From positions 62,001 to 126,000 of the forward strand of contig KZ627152.1 of the NCBI GenBank assembly GCA_002917775.1: a stretch of DNA of 64,000 nucleotides. The letters are read 5' to 3'. Position numbers and translations under genes: made by a program. The notes under the pieces are model-generated. The model was not told the DNA's origin. It made no database searches and was given only the letters and a program-made list of their open reading frames with translations. Position 1 is the first letter of the stretch. The number at the start of each line of letters is the position of its first letter. This document shows, in pieces, positions 1 to 12,100 of this stretch. The stretch comes from Glaciozyma antarctica PI12 (taxonomy: Eukaryota > Basidiomycota > Microbotryomycetes > Kriegeriales > Camptobasidiaceae).

Positions 1-158
1 TAAGCTGGGCGTACCTTGCGGAGAGAGTCGAGACGGGCGTCCTGAGCTTCGGGAGAGGTGCCAGAGGGTCGGTCTGGTGAGAGGATCGCGAGGAACGCCT
101 CAGCCGTCTCGCTTAGGGTTGAGCTATGCTTGAGCTCCTCTAGACTGCCAGCCGCCAT
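1..158 (-). CDS. Start of an unidentified minus-strand gene (partial)
   Basis: Reading leftward from an ATG at 156-158, 48 codons stay open to position 15, where a GTACGC splice donor begins. The rest of the gene lies off the left edge. The peptide starts MAAGSLEELKHSS and looks helical (SETAEAFLAILS, then a polar stretch ending RLDSLRK). I do not recognise the family from this fragment. Support comes from the ATG, the uninterrupted exon and the donor placed exactly as in neighbouring genes. It diverges from the RRN6-like gene. Confidence 0.5.
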   Translation of the reverse strand, partial: MAAGSLEELKHSSTLSETAEAFLAILSPDRPSGTSPEAQDARLDSLRKVRPA

Positions 159-296
159 CCTTTGTCGTGTTCGGTCGACGCTGAGAAGAAGGTCAACCCA
201 GAGAGCGAATCTCTGCCGCTCGCTTTTCCTTTCGTGCCACCCACTCGACAACGTACAGCAGCTCACGAGAGTCTCCAAGCGGAGAGAGGCCAAGCT
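159..296. promoter_or_regulatory. Divergent promoter interval
   Basis: About 140 bp separate two divergent start codons, the partial minus-strand gene and the RRN6-like gene. No convincing TATA box or known operator was seen. The call rests on gene arrangement only. Confidence 0.35.
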
Positions 297-3200
297 ATGG
301 CTGACCTGGGGCGACCACCACGGAAAAGGAAGAAGGAGGAGCTCAACTGCTTGCCTTGTGAGCCAACTCCGCTTCCTCTTCACAGGACGCGATCTCACCT
401 CGTTCCTCCCAGGTTCCGACTCGGGCAGACGGAAAGGAAGCTGCGATGGGGATTATCCTTGCTCCGAGTGCGCACGGAACGGCGACACCTGCAGCTACCC
501 CTCCGCGACGCCCTTCTCTTCCCCCTGGACGACCACCGACCCGCGCGTGGTGGAACACTATCCAGAGTCGCTGTACCTCTCTCAGGGCGTAATGGGAGCT
601 GGGAGACTCAACGGGAGGAGGACCAGGAGCGGAGGAGTTACGCATTTCGAGTTCGAGCGGGCAGTGGATGAGCGCGAAGGTGAGCGGGAGCTCTGCGAAG
701 GAGGGTATAGGGAGCTGACTAGCTCGCTTGGGGCTTGCAGATCTTCGAATACGACCACATCCTCTCTTTCCGCCTTGCGAGGTCTTCCCACCGACTCTCT
801 CTGCCGAGAAGGAGGCCGAAACCTTTGACAGGGAGAGCGACGAGCTGCTCTTCGCAGGCGACACGGAGCTGCTGGTCAACGCTGTGAGTTACCTGTAAAG
901 CTTTAGGAGGGTCTCGCTTATCCGTTTCTTCCAGTACGACGTACTACCGGGCCCTCTCCACCCCACCATTAACTCCTCTACTCCCTCCTCATCGACCGTC
1001 CTCCCGCATCCCGCATCGCAGCAACCTTCGAGCCCCTCAATCTCAACTACGGCAACTGTCTCAGCATTGCCAATATCTCTGGCGCAGGATTCACGCAAGC
1101 AGCAAGTCTCGCTGTCTGGCGCACTGCCGACACCTCAGGACGACCTACGACCCTCGCTCTCGGCAGGTTCACCGCGGGCTCCAGATTCTCCACCGAACGC
1201 ATCGACGACGACCGCTCCTCCTCTCCCACCGAATCATCCAACCCCCGACCTCTCCCAACATCCTATTCGCACCTATTCCCCCGCCTGACCCCCTCCCTCC
1301 TCGACTCTCTCCAGCCTTGCACCTCTCCGATCCTCCAGCTCTCGCTCGCCCCTCTCGCATCTTCTACCGCCCTCCTCGCAGTGCGGAATTACACTTCCCT
1401 CGTCTTACACCAGCTCTCCCCTTGGGCCTCGAATCCCGTCCTCGCGATGTTCGACTATCCGTCCTCGTCGCTTGGGCGACGCACGATTGCGGATGTCGTA
1501 CTGGGAGGAGTGAGTGGAGGATCGCAGGGAGCAGGGATGGTGGTGGATGTGCGAGGGACGCTGTGGGGCTGGGGGCTGGGAGTACGAGGGAGTGGGAGGA
1601 TTGGGAGCGGCGACTGGAAAGGGGGTCGCGTGGAGATGTTCAAGCTGAGAAAGAGAGTGGGGAAGGGGGAGATGGCTAGGGTCGTCTATGGCGGTATGCG
1701 AGGGGAAGACGCGGTGGTGGCGCGGGAGGATTGTGTGCTGATCTACGATCTGAGGGTATGTTCTACCTTGCACGAACGTGCGACGAGCTGCTGACGATTT
1801 ATGCAGTCACCACGCGCTTCAACCCTCCTCGTCGACGAAGATATGCTCGTTCGCGGTATTCCCTTAGGGCCAAACCGATCCCCTTCCCTCGTCACCTCTC
1901 TCCGCGCTCCATCTCCCTCGACGTCTCTCCTCGACGCCTCTCTCGAACCCACCACCACTCCGACAGCCTTGCACGTCGTTTGCACTACTCGCGACGTCAT
2001 TTGGCTTGATGGGCGGATGCCAGGCAAAGACCTCATGCGATGGGCGCACGGGAGGGTTGGGAAGAAGGGGAAGGGAGTCGACAGGACTCTCACTCTGACC
2101 CAAGTCGCTTCAGGATCTCCCGAATCCAGCTCTCGTACGTCCGCTCCTCCTCGTCTCGGAACGATGCTGACTGGAGACGCAGACGAAGGTACCACCGAAC
2201 GCGTCGCTCTCCATTCCCGCGTCCACCCCCTCATCACGATTCACACCTACTCTTCGCACGCCACCACGCCTCCCCGCTCGCTCCTCGACCCTTACTCCCT
2301 CCCCTCGCCCACCGAGAAACCCTGGATCCGCACTGGGCTCTCCATCGTCCCCGCCCGCGCGTCAGTCGATAGCTCGACGGAGGAGGAGGGGTGGGTGGTG
2401 CTGGAGGGTGGGGCGGATGGGAGTGTTTGGGAGAGGTATGTGACGATGAGGGAGTACGAGGAGGGAGAGGGTGTGCCGATTGAGAAGAGGAGGGTGTGGA
2501 GTGAGGTGGTGCAGGGGTTGGAGGTGGAGATGGAGGAAGAGGGAGGGGAGGGGAGGAGGATCAACCTCGGCGAGGCGTTCGGAAAGGCGTTCGAGCGGGT
2601 GGAGAATGAGGAGGAGGAGAAAGATGAGGAGGTCGTTGAGCGGGTGGGGGAGAGGTTGATGGAGGCGAGGAACGCTTGGAGGGCGACGGGGGAGCTAGGC
2701 TCGGATGAGGTGGATGGCGTAGGGGCTTTGACTGCGTGAGTCGCTTCCTTCTTTCGCTCTTCAGTTTTCTGACAGCCTTCTCCTCAGCTTCGACCTTTTC
2801 AATCTCGATCCGACTCCTCACGGAGACGCCGAGGACGACGACATGGACGTCGATGAGAAGCCCGCCCTCGCTCTCATGCCTATTCCTCGACCTTCCTCCT
2901 TGCTCGACGCTCCTTCAGCTTCTGTGCGGTCAACGCCGCTCAAGCTCTCCGGGCCTCTTCTCCAGGCGGCGACGGAAGACCTCGAGGGAGATTCGGCATG
3001 GACTCGAAACCTTTTCGACGGAGGGAACGCAGGCGCGACGAGTCTTCGCGGAAAGTTCGCGAGCGACCTGGCCTCGAGCTGGACGGGGATGAGTGCGGCG
3101 TCGAAGGGCCTCAGGAAGCTCTACAACGTTCCTACGAGGGGGGAGCGGACGTCGATGGACCGGCTAGCCGCCGAAGCGTGCGATCAAGTCGTCCTGGACT

Positions 3201-3821
3201 CGATGCTCGCGTCGCATGTCTACTCCCTCCGCCCCGTCGCCCCTAACCCCGCCCCTCCTCTCGACGCCATCAACCAGCCCCATCCTCCCGACAAGGATCC
3301 CCCTCCTCTCCATTTCTCCTACTTCCAGCCTCAACCCCAGCGACCCAACCACGACGATGATACCTGGAAGAAGCCGTCTCTCAACTCGGTCGGCGTTCGA
3401 ATGCTCCTCAGCGAATGGCACTGTGGGAGTCAGCCGTCGTCGTACGCCTGGACGAACCCCTACACCGCCGACGCGAAGGACGCTCCCGACGACGAGGCTT
3501 CGCAGGCCTCGGACCGCAAGGGAAAGAAGAAGCGCGACCGACACCATCCCTCCATCCCTTTCTCCTCATTCCTTCCCTTTCGCCTCATCCCAACCCGCTC
3601 GCCATATCGACCGCATCGTCGAGGAGGACGACTCGGCGTCGCAGTCGCAGGACGCGATGTGGGCGAGCCAACCTCTCGCTCTGACGACGGGAGGCGTGTC
3701 GCTTTCGCAGCCGTCGAACGTGCCGCTCCAGGGAGCGTCTCAGGTCGTTCCTGGCGCGTTTGGAGGACGGCTGGGCGCGAAGGAGAAGTCGAAGAAGAAG
3801 AAGAGGGCCGCCGGCTTCTGA
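297..3821 (+). CDS. RRN6: RRN6-like RNA polymerase I core-factor subunit, with a zinc-cluster-like N-terminus
   Basis: RRN6 is part of the Pol I core factor that recruits polymerase I to rDNA promoters. Family hallmarks are visible: a WD/propeller-like stretch with VVCTTRDVIWLDGRMPG followed by WAHGR and DRTLTL (about 1970-2100), a GGADGSVWERYV strand near 2410, and the typical basic end KEKSKKKKRAAGF. Introns I can place: 358-412, 680-740, 884-934, 1756-1806 and 2736-2787. The first exons encode a zinc-cluster-like pattern, C-x2-C-x9-C-x5-C-x2-C-x6-C (about 346-505), whose first loop is longer than the usual six residues. These exons splice toward the RRN6 body, so this could be a fusion, or a separate small gene mis-joined here. 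Two places change frame without a usable intron: about 965-985, where frame 1 has TAA at 970-972, and about 3585-3595. Identity of the body is firm; the N-terminus is uncertain. Confidence 0.65.
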
Positions 3822-4048
3822 GGACGCGAGGACGTTTCTCTCTTCTTTTTGTACTTGCATCGATACCCCTCCATCTTTCATACCTTCCCCTTTGTAACGC
3901 AGCTCTTGCACGTCGACCGAGGAAGGCCTCCCCTCGGGCCTGAACCCGAAACGTTCTTCCGCTCCGGTTGCTCTTCTCCCTCACACTCTCGCCCCGCTTT
4001 CGCCTTTTCGATACTCAACTTCTCACCTGCTGCGTCCAGCACCTCTGC

Positions 4049-5775
4049 ATGGCACCTGCACCCCCTGGGTCAAATCAGGGAGGCTGGAAAGCATCGGGCC
4101 CATCGCCTGTCGAACTAAATGATTTCCTCTTCAGTGAGTCACTCGCTGGCGCGTGCAGAGGACTTGGCGTTTTGCAGGAGCTCTCAGTGGTGTAGGAGGA
4201 GTTCGCAGAGCAGTCGGCGTCGAACGGATCGAGGAGCCTTAGCCATCGCCGAGATGAGGAGCTCCAAGCTGACCTCCCTCGTCCTCAGCTTACCGCAACA
4301 CGGTAGCGGCTGCTTCAGGATCGTTCGTGAGCACCATCGCAGGCTTTCCGCTCGACAGCATCAAGTCGCGATTACAAGTCAAGAGGTGAGAGCTGCGGAA
4401 GATGCTGGACCGTCCTCCAGCGGAGAGGAGCTCGAGAGGAGGCCGGAAGCTGACAGGAGCTCCACACACAGGTACTCGTCGGTGCTGGATTGTGTGCAGA
4501 AGACGTTCCACGACGAGGTGAGCTCCGAAGCTCTTGCGGCGCGATCTGAGCTGACTGCTTGAGCAGGGCGTGCGAGGCTTCTTCCGAGGAGTCACTATCC
4601 CACTGTACGCGCTACTCCGAAGCACTGTGAACCAGGACCCAGTACTGACGCAGGTCCACCATCGCCAGCCTCACCATCACCCTCGTACGAACCGCCTCCT
4701 TCAGCATCTACACTCGAGTCAAGGAGGAGCTGGTTATGCGGAAACTGCTGCTCGGGGGCACGCTGGGAGAAACGGCGGGGTCAGGATTCGTTGGAGGAGC
4801 TTCCAGTGGGGTTCTCTTGTCGCTGGGCACCTCCGCATTCGAGTTTACCAAAATCAAGATGCGTGCGTAACCCGGAGGCTGTGTGGAGGGGTGGAGCTAA
4901 CCAGTTGCGGCTGTACAGAGCTGGAGTACCTTATTGCGTGAGCACGAACGACGAAGCTCAAAGGAAACTGCGCTGACCGAACGCGCAGAGTGAAACGAGG
5001 CATTCCGTACGAACCTCGGGGGACGATCCAGGGATTCCTCGATGTGAGCTTCGCCTCGCCTCTTCCGCGCAGTGGAAGCTGATCTCGAACGCTCAGCTGT
5101 ATCGAAAAAAGTGGCTTCCGAGGCCTATATACGGGTTTCAGCCTGCATTGTGTGAGGGACACAGTGGTGCGTCTCCCCTCCCTCTTCTCCTTGACCTCGC
5201 TAACTGGCTTCCAGGGGACTGGCTTGTACTTTTGCGGCTACGATAGCGCGCGCTTTCTCGTTGCAAAACACACCGAGTCGGGGGCCATTCGGGTCCCGCA
5301 GGTCGTCAGCACGTTCGCGTGCGGTGCTGGAGCTGGAATCGTGAGCTGGGCTCTGATCTGTGAGTCCAAGCGATCGCAACGCTGCTGGATGCAGCTGACA
5401 ATCTTGGCAGATCCTATCGACCTCGTCAAAGCGAAGGTGCGTCTTTCTCGCTCGCTTCCTTCAGCCGCACGTCGCTGACTTCGCGCGCGCTATCTCCAGG
5501 TTCAACGCAATGCTCTCGCCGATTCTCCACGAGAGAGTCCCTGGAGCATCTTTCGTCGACTGTCAGTGTGGAGCGTCTGGCTCGGCTGTATCGAGGACTG
5601 GGGGTCTCAGCGACTCGCTCGATCTTCACCCACGGACTCATGTGGTGAGTCTTCTCTTAACGGGAGGAGGTGAACGGACCAGGCTGATTCTACGTCGTGT
5701 AGGACTATCTTGGAATGGGTGCGGAGCGACATCACAAGAAGAACGGGGCATTCACCGTTGGAGGACGTCGGTTAG
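4049..5775 (+). CDS. Mitochondrial carrier family (SLC25) transporter
   Basis: An inner-membrane solute carrier with three repeats. Carrier signatures read FPLDSIKSRLQ in repeat 1, a degenerate FEFTKIKMQ in repeat 2 and YPIDLVKAKVQ in repeat 3. Family-typical GVRGFFRGVTIPL, VRTASFSIY, GLYTGFSLHCVRDTVGTGLYF and a final GLYRGLG are also present. The protein starts MAPAPPGSNQGGW at 4049 and ends with TAG at 5773-5775. There are about ten short introns. Exon 2 appears to be only 12 nt (4178-4189). The sequence resembles YMC/carnitine-type fungal carriers, but the substrate cannot be assigned from sequence alone. The downstream neighbour MTU1 converges on it with under 90 bp between stop codons. 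Confidence 0.85.
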
Positions 5776-5861
5776 GAAGAGAGAGATCGAATGCGACTAT
5801 TGCGCGAACGCTGTATCTGTACTGCCACTGCAACCTCATCACCTCATTCCTAATCCAAGCA

Positions 5862-7406
5862 CTATGTTGGACTCGGAGTTCCTACGACAGCGTCCTCTCC
5901 CATCCCCTCGTCCGCCGTTCGTGTTCGAGAGATCGTCCCGCCGCCGAGGCACCACGTACCGTCGTAGAGAACGACGTTCTGGCCCGGCGATACTCCAAAC
6001 AGCGGGCTCAAGAATTCGATCGCGAGCGATCCGTCAGACCTGGGCGCAAAGGAGGAGTATCAGCGAGGAACAGGTTGAAGAGGAGGAAGGACTTACGAGC
6101 ACCGAACGACGCAGTCCGTCAGAGACCCTGGCTGCAGAGATCGCGTTTGAGCGGAGACGCGGTAGCCTTCTAAAGCGTCTATTGCGGGCGGGGGATGCGA
6201 CGGCGAGATCCACTTGAAGTCGGAAGTCGCGACGGCTTCGCATTGGAGGATTGGCGAGCTGCGAGAGCTGTCAGCTTTAAACTCGGGTGAGGAGGCGAAG
6301 GCATACTCACCTCCGAGGAACAATAACAACGACATTACGGGCGATGTCCTTCCTCCCAACGTACATCTTCTCGGGAAAGCCAGAGAGTCGGGCTCCTTCG
6401 CCAATCGTGTAGGTCCACAGTCCCGCGTGCGTCCCTACGACCTTCCCAGCGAGAGTCTCGATGTTCCCTGGCGACGCTGGGAGGTAAGAATCTGTCGAAA
6501 GCAAGCGTTGGCGGGCAAGTTCAGACCCACGTTAGAAAAAACGCGACGCACCGAGGAAGCTCGAAAAGTCCTTGCGAACGCCTACGAAGCAGATTCCCAT
6601 GCTCTCCGCTCGCTCGGAAGTGCTGAGGTCCCACTGCCGTGCAAGCGTCCGGACTTCTGCCTTCGAAAGCTCGCCAAGCGGGAAGAGGGTGCGGGAAAGC
6701 GCGGCGATGGGAGAGGTCGAGAGGTAGTAACTCTGATCTTTGGGGAGGAACGAGCCGCGGTGGAGCGAAGGCTCGGTAGGGTCAACGGGAGAGGGGAGGA
6801 GTCGGGCGTAGTGGCCTGTCGCAATCCAGGCTGAGGGATCTCGTGCGAGGAGTCGATCTGGGAGTGCACGAAACTTGATCTCGCTGGGCACGAAGCAGTC
6901 CTCAGCTTTCCATCTCACATTGCACAACCAAGCAGGACATACCGATTGCAAGTCACGTCCGGATTCGGTGTCACCCCCGCCGAAAAGCTCTCCAGCGCCG
7001 GCTCAAAGACTTGAGCCCAATACTCCCGCGAGAGGTCCATCAACTCGGGCTTGACCCCACCCAAGCTCTCCCGACAGATCGTCCGCACGTCCTCCCAGTC
7101 TTTCTCCCACTCGCACCCTCCGGATCCAGAAGCCTCGTCGAGCGTGTCCCAGTTGCGCATAAAGACCGGGGCGAGCTCGAAGCCTTGCTCGAGGAGGAGG
7201 CGACCTGCGACGCTCGAATCGACGCCTCCACTAAGGCAGATGTGGACTTTAGTGCCTTTCGGCGGCGGACCCCAGCGGTGGTGGGCGGCGGTTGAGAGAG
7301 GGCGGCGGAAGAGGAGGCGAAGAGGGGGAGGCCGCGGTGTCGATGCAAGGAAGTAGGAGACAGCCTGGAGAGTCGGAGTCGGCAGGGATGATGGGCTGTA
7401 CTTCAT
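5862..7406 (-). CDS. MTU1: Mitochondrial tRNA-specific 2-thiouridylase (MTU1/SLM3, MnmA family)
   Basis: This enzyme thiolates U34 of mitochondrial tRNAs for Lys, Glu and Gln. The N-terminus (ATG at 7404-7406) has an Arg/Ser-rich, acid-poor presequence (RPPPLRLLFRRPLSTAAHHRW). It is followed by the PP-loop ATPase motif SGGVDSSVAG, FMRNWD, the first catalytic cysteine in TPNPDVTCNR, GHYARL, the KDQSYYLS motif and the second catalytic cysteine in GICFVG. The C-terminal beta-barrel reads AGLWTYTIGEG, then DFKWISP, then LSPLFGVSPGQNVVLYDG, and ends at TAG (5862-5864). Introns divide it into about seven exons. All expected catalytic residues are present. It diverges from an F-box gene across only 103 bp. 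Confidence 0.93.
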
Positions 7407-7509
7407 TGCGCTGGTGCAGAGCTGGGACGAGCAACGGAGGCGGTGGGAAGGTCGGCAGCGAAATGGAGGAGGATAACCCGCGATCCGCTCTTGCTCTTGT
7501 CTCCCTCCC
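7407..7509. promoter_or_regulatory. 103-bp bidirectional promoter (MTU1 / F-box gene)
   Basis: The start codons of MTU1 (minus) and the F-box gene (plus) are 103 bp apart, so both promoters and leaders must share this interval or overlap the coding regions. No TATA box was recognised. Confidence 0.45.
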
Positions 7510-8723
7510 ATGGCCTCAGCCCTTGTGATGAACAACCCCACCAAGACTCCTCTAGGATTCGAGAGCCTCCCACCCGAGCTTATCACAGCCATCCTCGCTC
7601 GATCCACTCTCGCCAGCGTTATCGCCATCTCGCAGGTCTCTCGAGGTCTTCGCCAACTCTGCGCCGCCGAGCACGTCGCCTGGACCACTCCATGCCACCA
7701 AGCCACCACTGAAGCTGGGATCCAGGTCTTCGACAGCGTCGCCGACGCCGGACGCTCGGACGAGGCGTACGATCAACTCTCCAGCCTGGGAGTGCGGTGC
7801 GTTCCGCCACGCGCGTTCGTCCTGCTCTATCCCAACCTCTCTCGGAACTTCCTCCTGTACCACGCCGAACTACCGAGGCTCAGGGACGACAACTGGAGGG
7901 AAATCTGCGAACGACGTTTCTCCATCTCGGTGATGGCGCGAGAGCTGGAGCGGGAGACGGAGGGCGAAGGAGTCCCGGCGAAGGGGAGGTGGAAGGGGGC
8001 GTTTTTGAGGATTATTGGGAAGCTGGAGCATCGAGTGGAGACCGGTTGCTCGAAGGAGGAGCACCTGGTGAGTCCGCGCTTTCCTATCGGCCGTGAAGAC
8101 GGGCGGCAGCTGATCCTCAGGTGCTCTCTCCTTTCTCTACATACAGCTACGCTATATCGTTATTCATCGCAAGCATGATCTCACAAGCAACCGAATGGCG
8201 ACGCGAGAGTTTGATCCTCTGCGAGCGTTTGATGAGCTCAAGTGCGTCCTCCCGTCCTTTCTCGCTCCGCAAAAGCTAACTACATCGACAGACTTCAAAA
8301 CGGTCTCAGGAAGCACACCACCGTCCAAGTCGTGCGCCCGCTTCGGCTCATCCCACCCTTCGCTCGCTGATCTCGCCCACCTGCACAGCTTGTTCCTCCT
8401 CATCCCGGACTAGGATCGGCCGACATCCAGATCAGTGCTTACGTCTCGATTGGCCGCGACGACTCGTTCCTCCGAAACGAAACGATGATGGACGTTCTCG
8501 ATGCACTGGGAGGATGGCGAGGGAAGGACGACGGGCACGCGATTCTCGGCCCAGCTTTGTGAGTCGGTGTTCCTTCCGGCCTCGACGAATTGTTTTTAGG
8601 GGTTCTCCAGCGGGATGCGGAGGGTTCAGTATTTGGTACCGGCGCCAGAGCTCCGAGGACGCAAACGCGGATGCTGACCGTTCGACGACGCAGGTTGACA
8701 GCTTCGATTCGGCCTTCTCCTGA
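7510..8723 (+). CDS. F-box domain protein
   Basis: Residues about 15-60 form an F-box (GFESLPPELITAILARSTL, then IAISQVSRGLRQLC), the Skp1-binding motif of SCF ubiquitin-ligase adaptors. The rest has no repeat or domain I can name. One segment reads ELPRLRDDNWREICERRFS, and later exons give SADIQISAYVSIGRDDSFLRN. Splicing was inferred from GT-CTGAC/CTAAC-AG introns near 8067-8145, 8260-8291, 8330-8388 and 8560-8600. The last exon ends in an acidic/Ser-Thr stretch at 8723. If the last intron were skipped or shifted, an alternative frame would end at 8853. The target of the presumed E3 ligase is unknown. Confidence 0.65.
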
Positions 8724-9176
8724 GTTTCCTCGACACGGATTGACGTCGACGATTCACTTGAGCCTCGATGTGGACGACTTTGAGGGAGCGGGGTTGACGA
8801 AGGGTTGGTGGAGTGAGCGCTGCGGTGTTCAGCTTGGGGGCGGTTTCGTGTAGCTCCGTATAGTTTTCTCTGCCGTCTCTGTCGTTCCTTTTATCGGTAC
8901 TTTGCCTGAATACAGCCTCTTTATCACTGTCAGCGAAGAGAGAAATACTACGGCGGAAAAAGGGACGCGTAAATGAAAGCGGGCCAGCCTATACGCTCGT
9001 TTTTCTTCGACCCCGCCACAACGCCTCACTCGCTTTGCCGAGGCCAGCGACCACTCGACAACACGGAACGACCCTATATTCGACATTCAAACCCGAGCCA
9101 GACGCTGTCGTGCCAGAGCCGTCGATCCCGTTAATCACCCACTCTCCTTCCTTTCCCTTCTACCCCACCCCCATCC
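8724..9176. other. Intergenic region between the F-box gene and KDM5
   Basis: This 453-bp interval holds the F-box 3' region and the KDM5 promoter. An ACGCGT hexamer occurs near 8964 and pyrimidine-rich tracts lie just before the KDM5 ATG. Short open frames look non-coding and I recognise no gene. Confidence 0.4.
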
Positions 9177-12100
9177 ATGGCGCCCTTGGCTCTCGAGACG
9201 CTCGTCTCCTCCCTCGACGTAGTTTTCAGTGACGACGACGGACCCGAGGAGGCCGCGATCGCATCTGGGTCGACTTTGAGCGCGGGCCCAGGGGCGGCGC
9301 AGAAGGGAGGGATCAAGGGCAGGAACACGGCTGCGACGATCGTGAGGCCTGGGGCTAGGGCTAGCAAGACGGCAGCTCTCAGTGCTCTCACCGCCAAGTC
9401 GAGCGCGGCGGCCACCAAGGTCGAGGAGAGGACATCCGCCTCACCGGCGGTTCAGGTCGACGACGGTCCCTCGTCGAAGAGGAACCCCGTTCGCAAGGCG
9501 CTCAAGATCCCTCGGGCACCTCCCCTCGACTTCTCCACCATCCGCACGTCAGCTCCTAGGTACCCCAACCCTCCTCCGCGACCGCCCGGCAAGCCCACTC
9601 GCATGTTCGGCCTCGAGAACGCTCCCGTCTTCCATCCCTCCATCGACGAGTTCGCCAAGCCTATGGAGTACATCGAAAAGATTGCGCAGGAGGCGAAGGA
9701 GTACGGGATCTGCAAGATCGTACCCCCCGAGGGATGGAGACCTCCCTTTGCCCTCAATACCGAGGTCAGCTTCGACGCTTCCTCTCGTCGGCGTGAGGTC
9801 TGACTCGTCTTTGCAGACTTTTCGCTTCAAGACTCGACTCCAGCGACTCAACTCGATGGAAGCCTCCGCCCGAGCCAGTCTCAACTTCCTCGAGCAGCTC
9901 TACATCTTCCACCGGCAGCAAGGGAGCAGCGGGATCTCTATTCCGACCATTGGCGGCAAGCCTCTCGATCTGTGGAAGCTCAAGCGAGAAGTCACCGCAC
10001 TGGGTGGCTATGTTCAGGTACGTTTCGTTTCCCTGCACCTCTCGGCGACGCAGAGGAGGAGCGAGGCTGATTTTTTGGGCGTCGCCAGGTCACGAACTTG
10101 CGAAAATGGGCCGTCATCGCCAAAGCCATGGGCTACGCAGTTCACGGCAATGCGACGATTTGTTCGCAGATCAAGACGTCCTACGTCAAGATCGTCGTTC
10201 CCTTCGAAGACTACGTCAAGCGCGTCAAGCTCGCAGCACCGACCCCGCCACCCGACCCGACTATTCTCAACGACGACGTCCCCATCCTCCCCAACTTTGC
10301 CAACAAGATCGACCCCTCTACGCCCAAGAACAACGGCGCCGACTCACTTGCGACGCCAAGATCCGATGCCGGAGCGAGCGAGCGAGCGGGAGCGAGCGTA
10401 TCGGCGGCGACGGTGGAGAAGGTGCGAACGGCGTCGGACAAGCTCAACGAGGCTCTCAAGGCGAACGCAGGTGGTAAAGGTGCGTGTCCAATTCGCTGGA
10501 AGTCCTAGGCGGGTGCTGACTGCGACGCAGGTCCCGCCTCGAAGCTCGCTGGCCTGCTCCCTTTGAAAAGAGTCAAGCCCGAGGTCGACAATACTCCCGG
10601 CGAGGTGCGTTTCGTTCTTCAGACATTACTCCGGTTGATTCTGACTTCGAGCTTTCTGCAGGTCTGCGAGATCTGCACGATGGACCACGACCCCGACAAG
10701 ATCGTCCTCTGCGACGGCTGCGACCGCGGATACCACCTCAACTGCCTCTCCCCTCCTCTCTCCGAAGTCCCCGTCTCCCAGTTCTTTTGCGACACGTGCC
10801 TCCTCATGAACGGCGCCGAGTACGGTTTCGAGGAGGGCGAGGACCACAGCCTCCACAGCTTCCGCCGTCGCGCTGATGCGTTCAAGCGGAAGTGGCTGGG
10901 CGAGCATCCGATGCCGGCGAACAAGGGGAAGGGGAGGCAGACGGATCCTGAGGAGGCGATGCAGGACGGAGCGGACGTTGTGGCGGAGCAGATGGCGATC
11001 GAGGATCACTTCGAGCGCGAGTTCTGGCGGCTGGTAGAGTCGCAGCACGAGTCGGTCGAGGTCGAGTACGGCGCAGATGTGAACAGCACGAGGGACGGAG
11101 GGTGCGTTCTTTCGCTTCGTCTTCCTGCGGTGGCTGACGCTTGTTCGTCGTCACAGCGGACTACCAAACCTCGAGATTCATCCCAACGACCCCTACTCTC
11201 GCGACGGCTGGAACCTCAACAACCTCCCCATTCTCGCCGGCTCTCTCCTTCGCTATATCAAGTCCGACATCTCAGGCATGACGATCCCTTGGATCTACGT
11301 CGGCATGGTCTTCTCGACATTCGCGTGGCACAAGGAGGATCACTACACGTACAGGTGCGCCCCGTACCGCTCAGCTCCTCGACTCTTGCTCGTGCTGACT
11401 GCGATGCGTTCTGCAGCATCAACTACCACCACTGGGGCGACACGAAGACTTGGTACGGCATCCCCGGCGCCGACGACGAGAAGCTCGAGGCCGCCATGAA
11501 GCTCGCCGCGCCCGAACTCTTCGAGCAGCAGCCCGACCTCATGTTCCAGCTCGTCACGCTTATGAGTCCAGGCCGACTCATGAAGCACGGCGTGCGCGTC
11601 GTCGCCTGCGACCAACGACCGAACGAGTTCGTCATCACGTTCCCTCGCGCCTACCACTCGGGCTTCAACCACGGCTTCAACTTCAACGAGGCCGTCAACT
11701 TTGCCCTCCCCGACTGGCTCCCCACCGGCCTCAAGTGCGTCAACCGCTACCGCGACATCAAGAAGAACCCCGTCTTTTCGCACGACGAGCTCCTCGTCAC
11801 CATCTCTCAGCACGAGAAGAGCCCTCGGAACTCTCGATGGTGCGTCTACTTTCGTTCTTTCCTCGTTGCATCTCCTGACTCGGCTCGTCGCAGGCTACTA
11901 CCGAACTGGAAGGAGATGGTCGATCGGGAACTCGCCGGTCGGGAGAAGGTTCGCCGCCTCGCGCCCGAAATCGTCGAGGAGCTCGACCACACCGAACTCG
12001 AGGAGGAGGAGTACCAGTGCGCATCGTGCCACATGCTGTGCTTCCTTTCCCAGGTCGTCAGCGTCGGAGGGGATATCGCCTGCCTCGACCACCACTCGGC

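Noticed and set aside
8724-8853. Alternative end of the first F-box protein at 8853
   Set aside because: It needs a non-GT donor; the GTGAGT donor near 8560 gives the frame ending at 8723.
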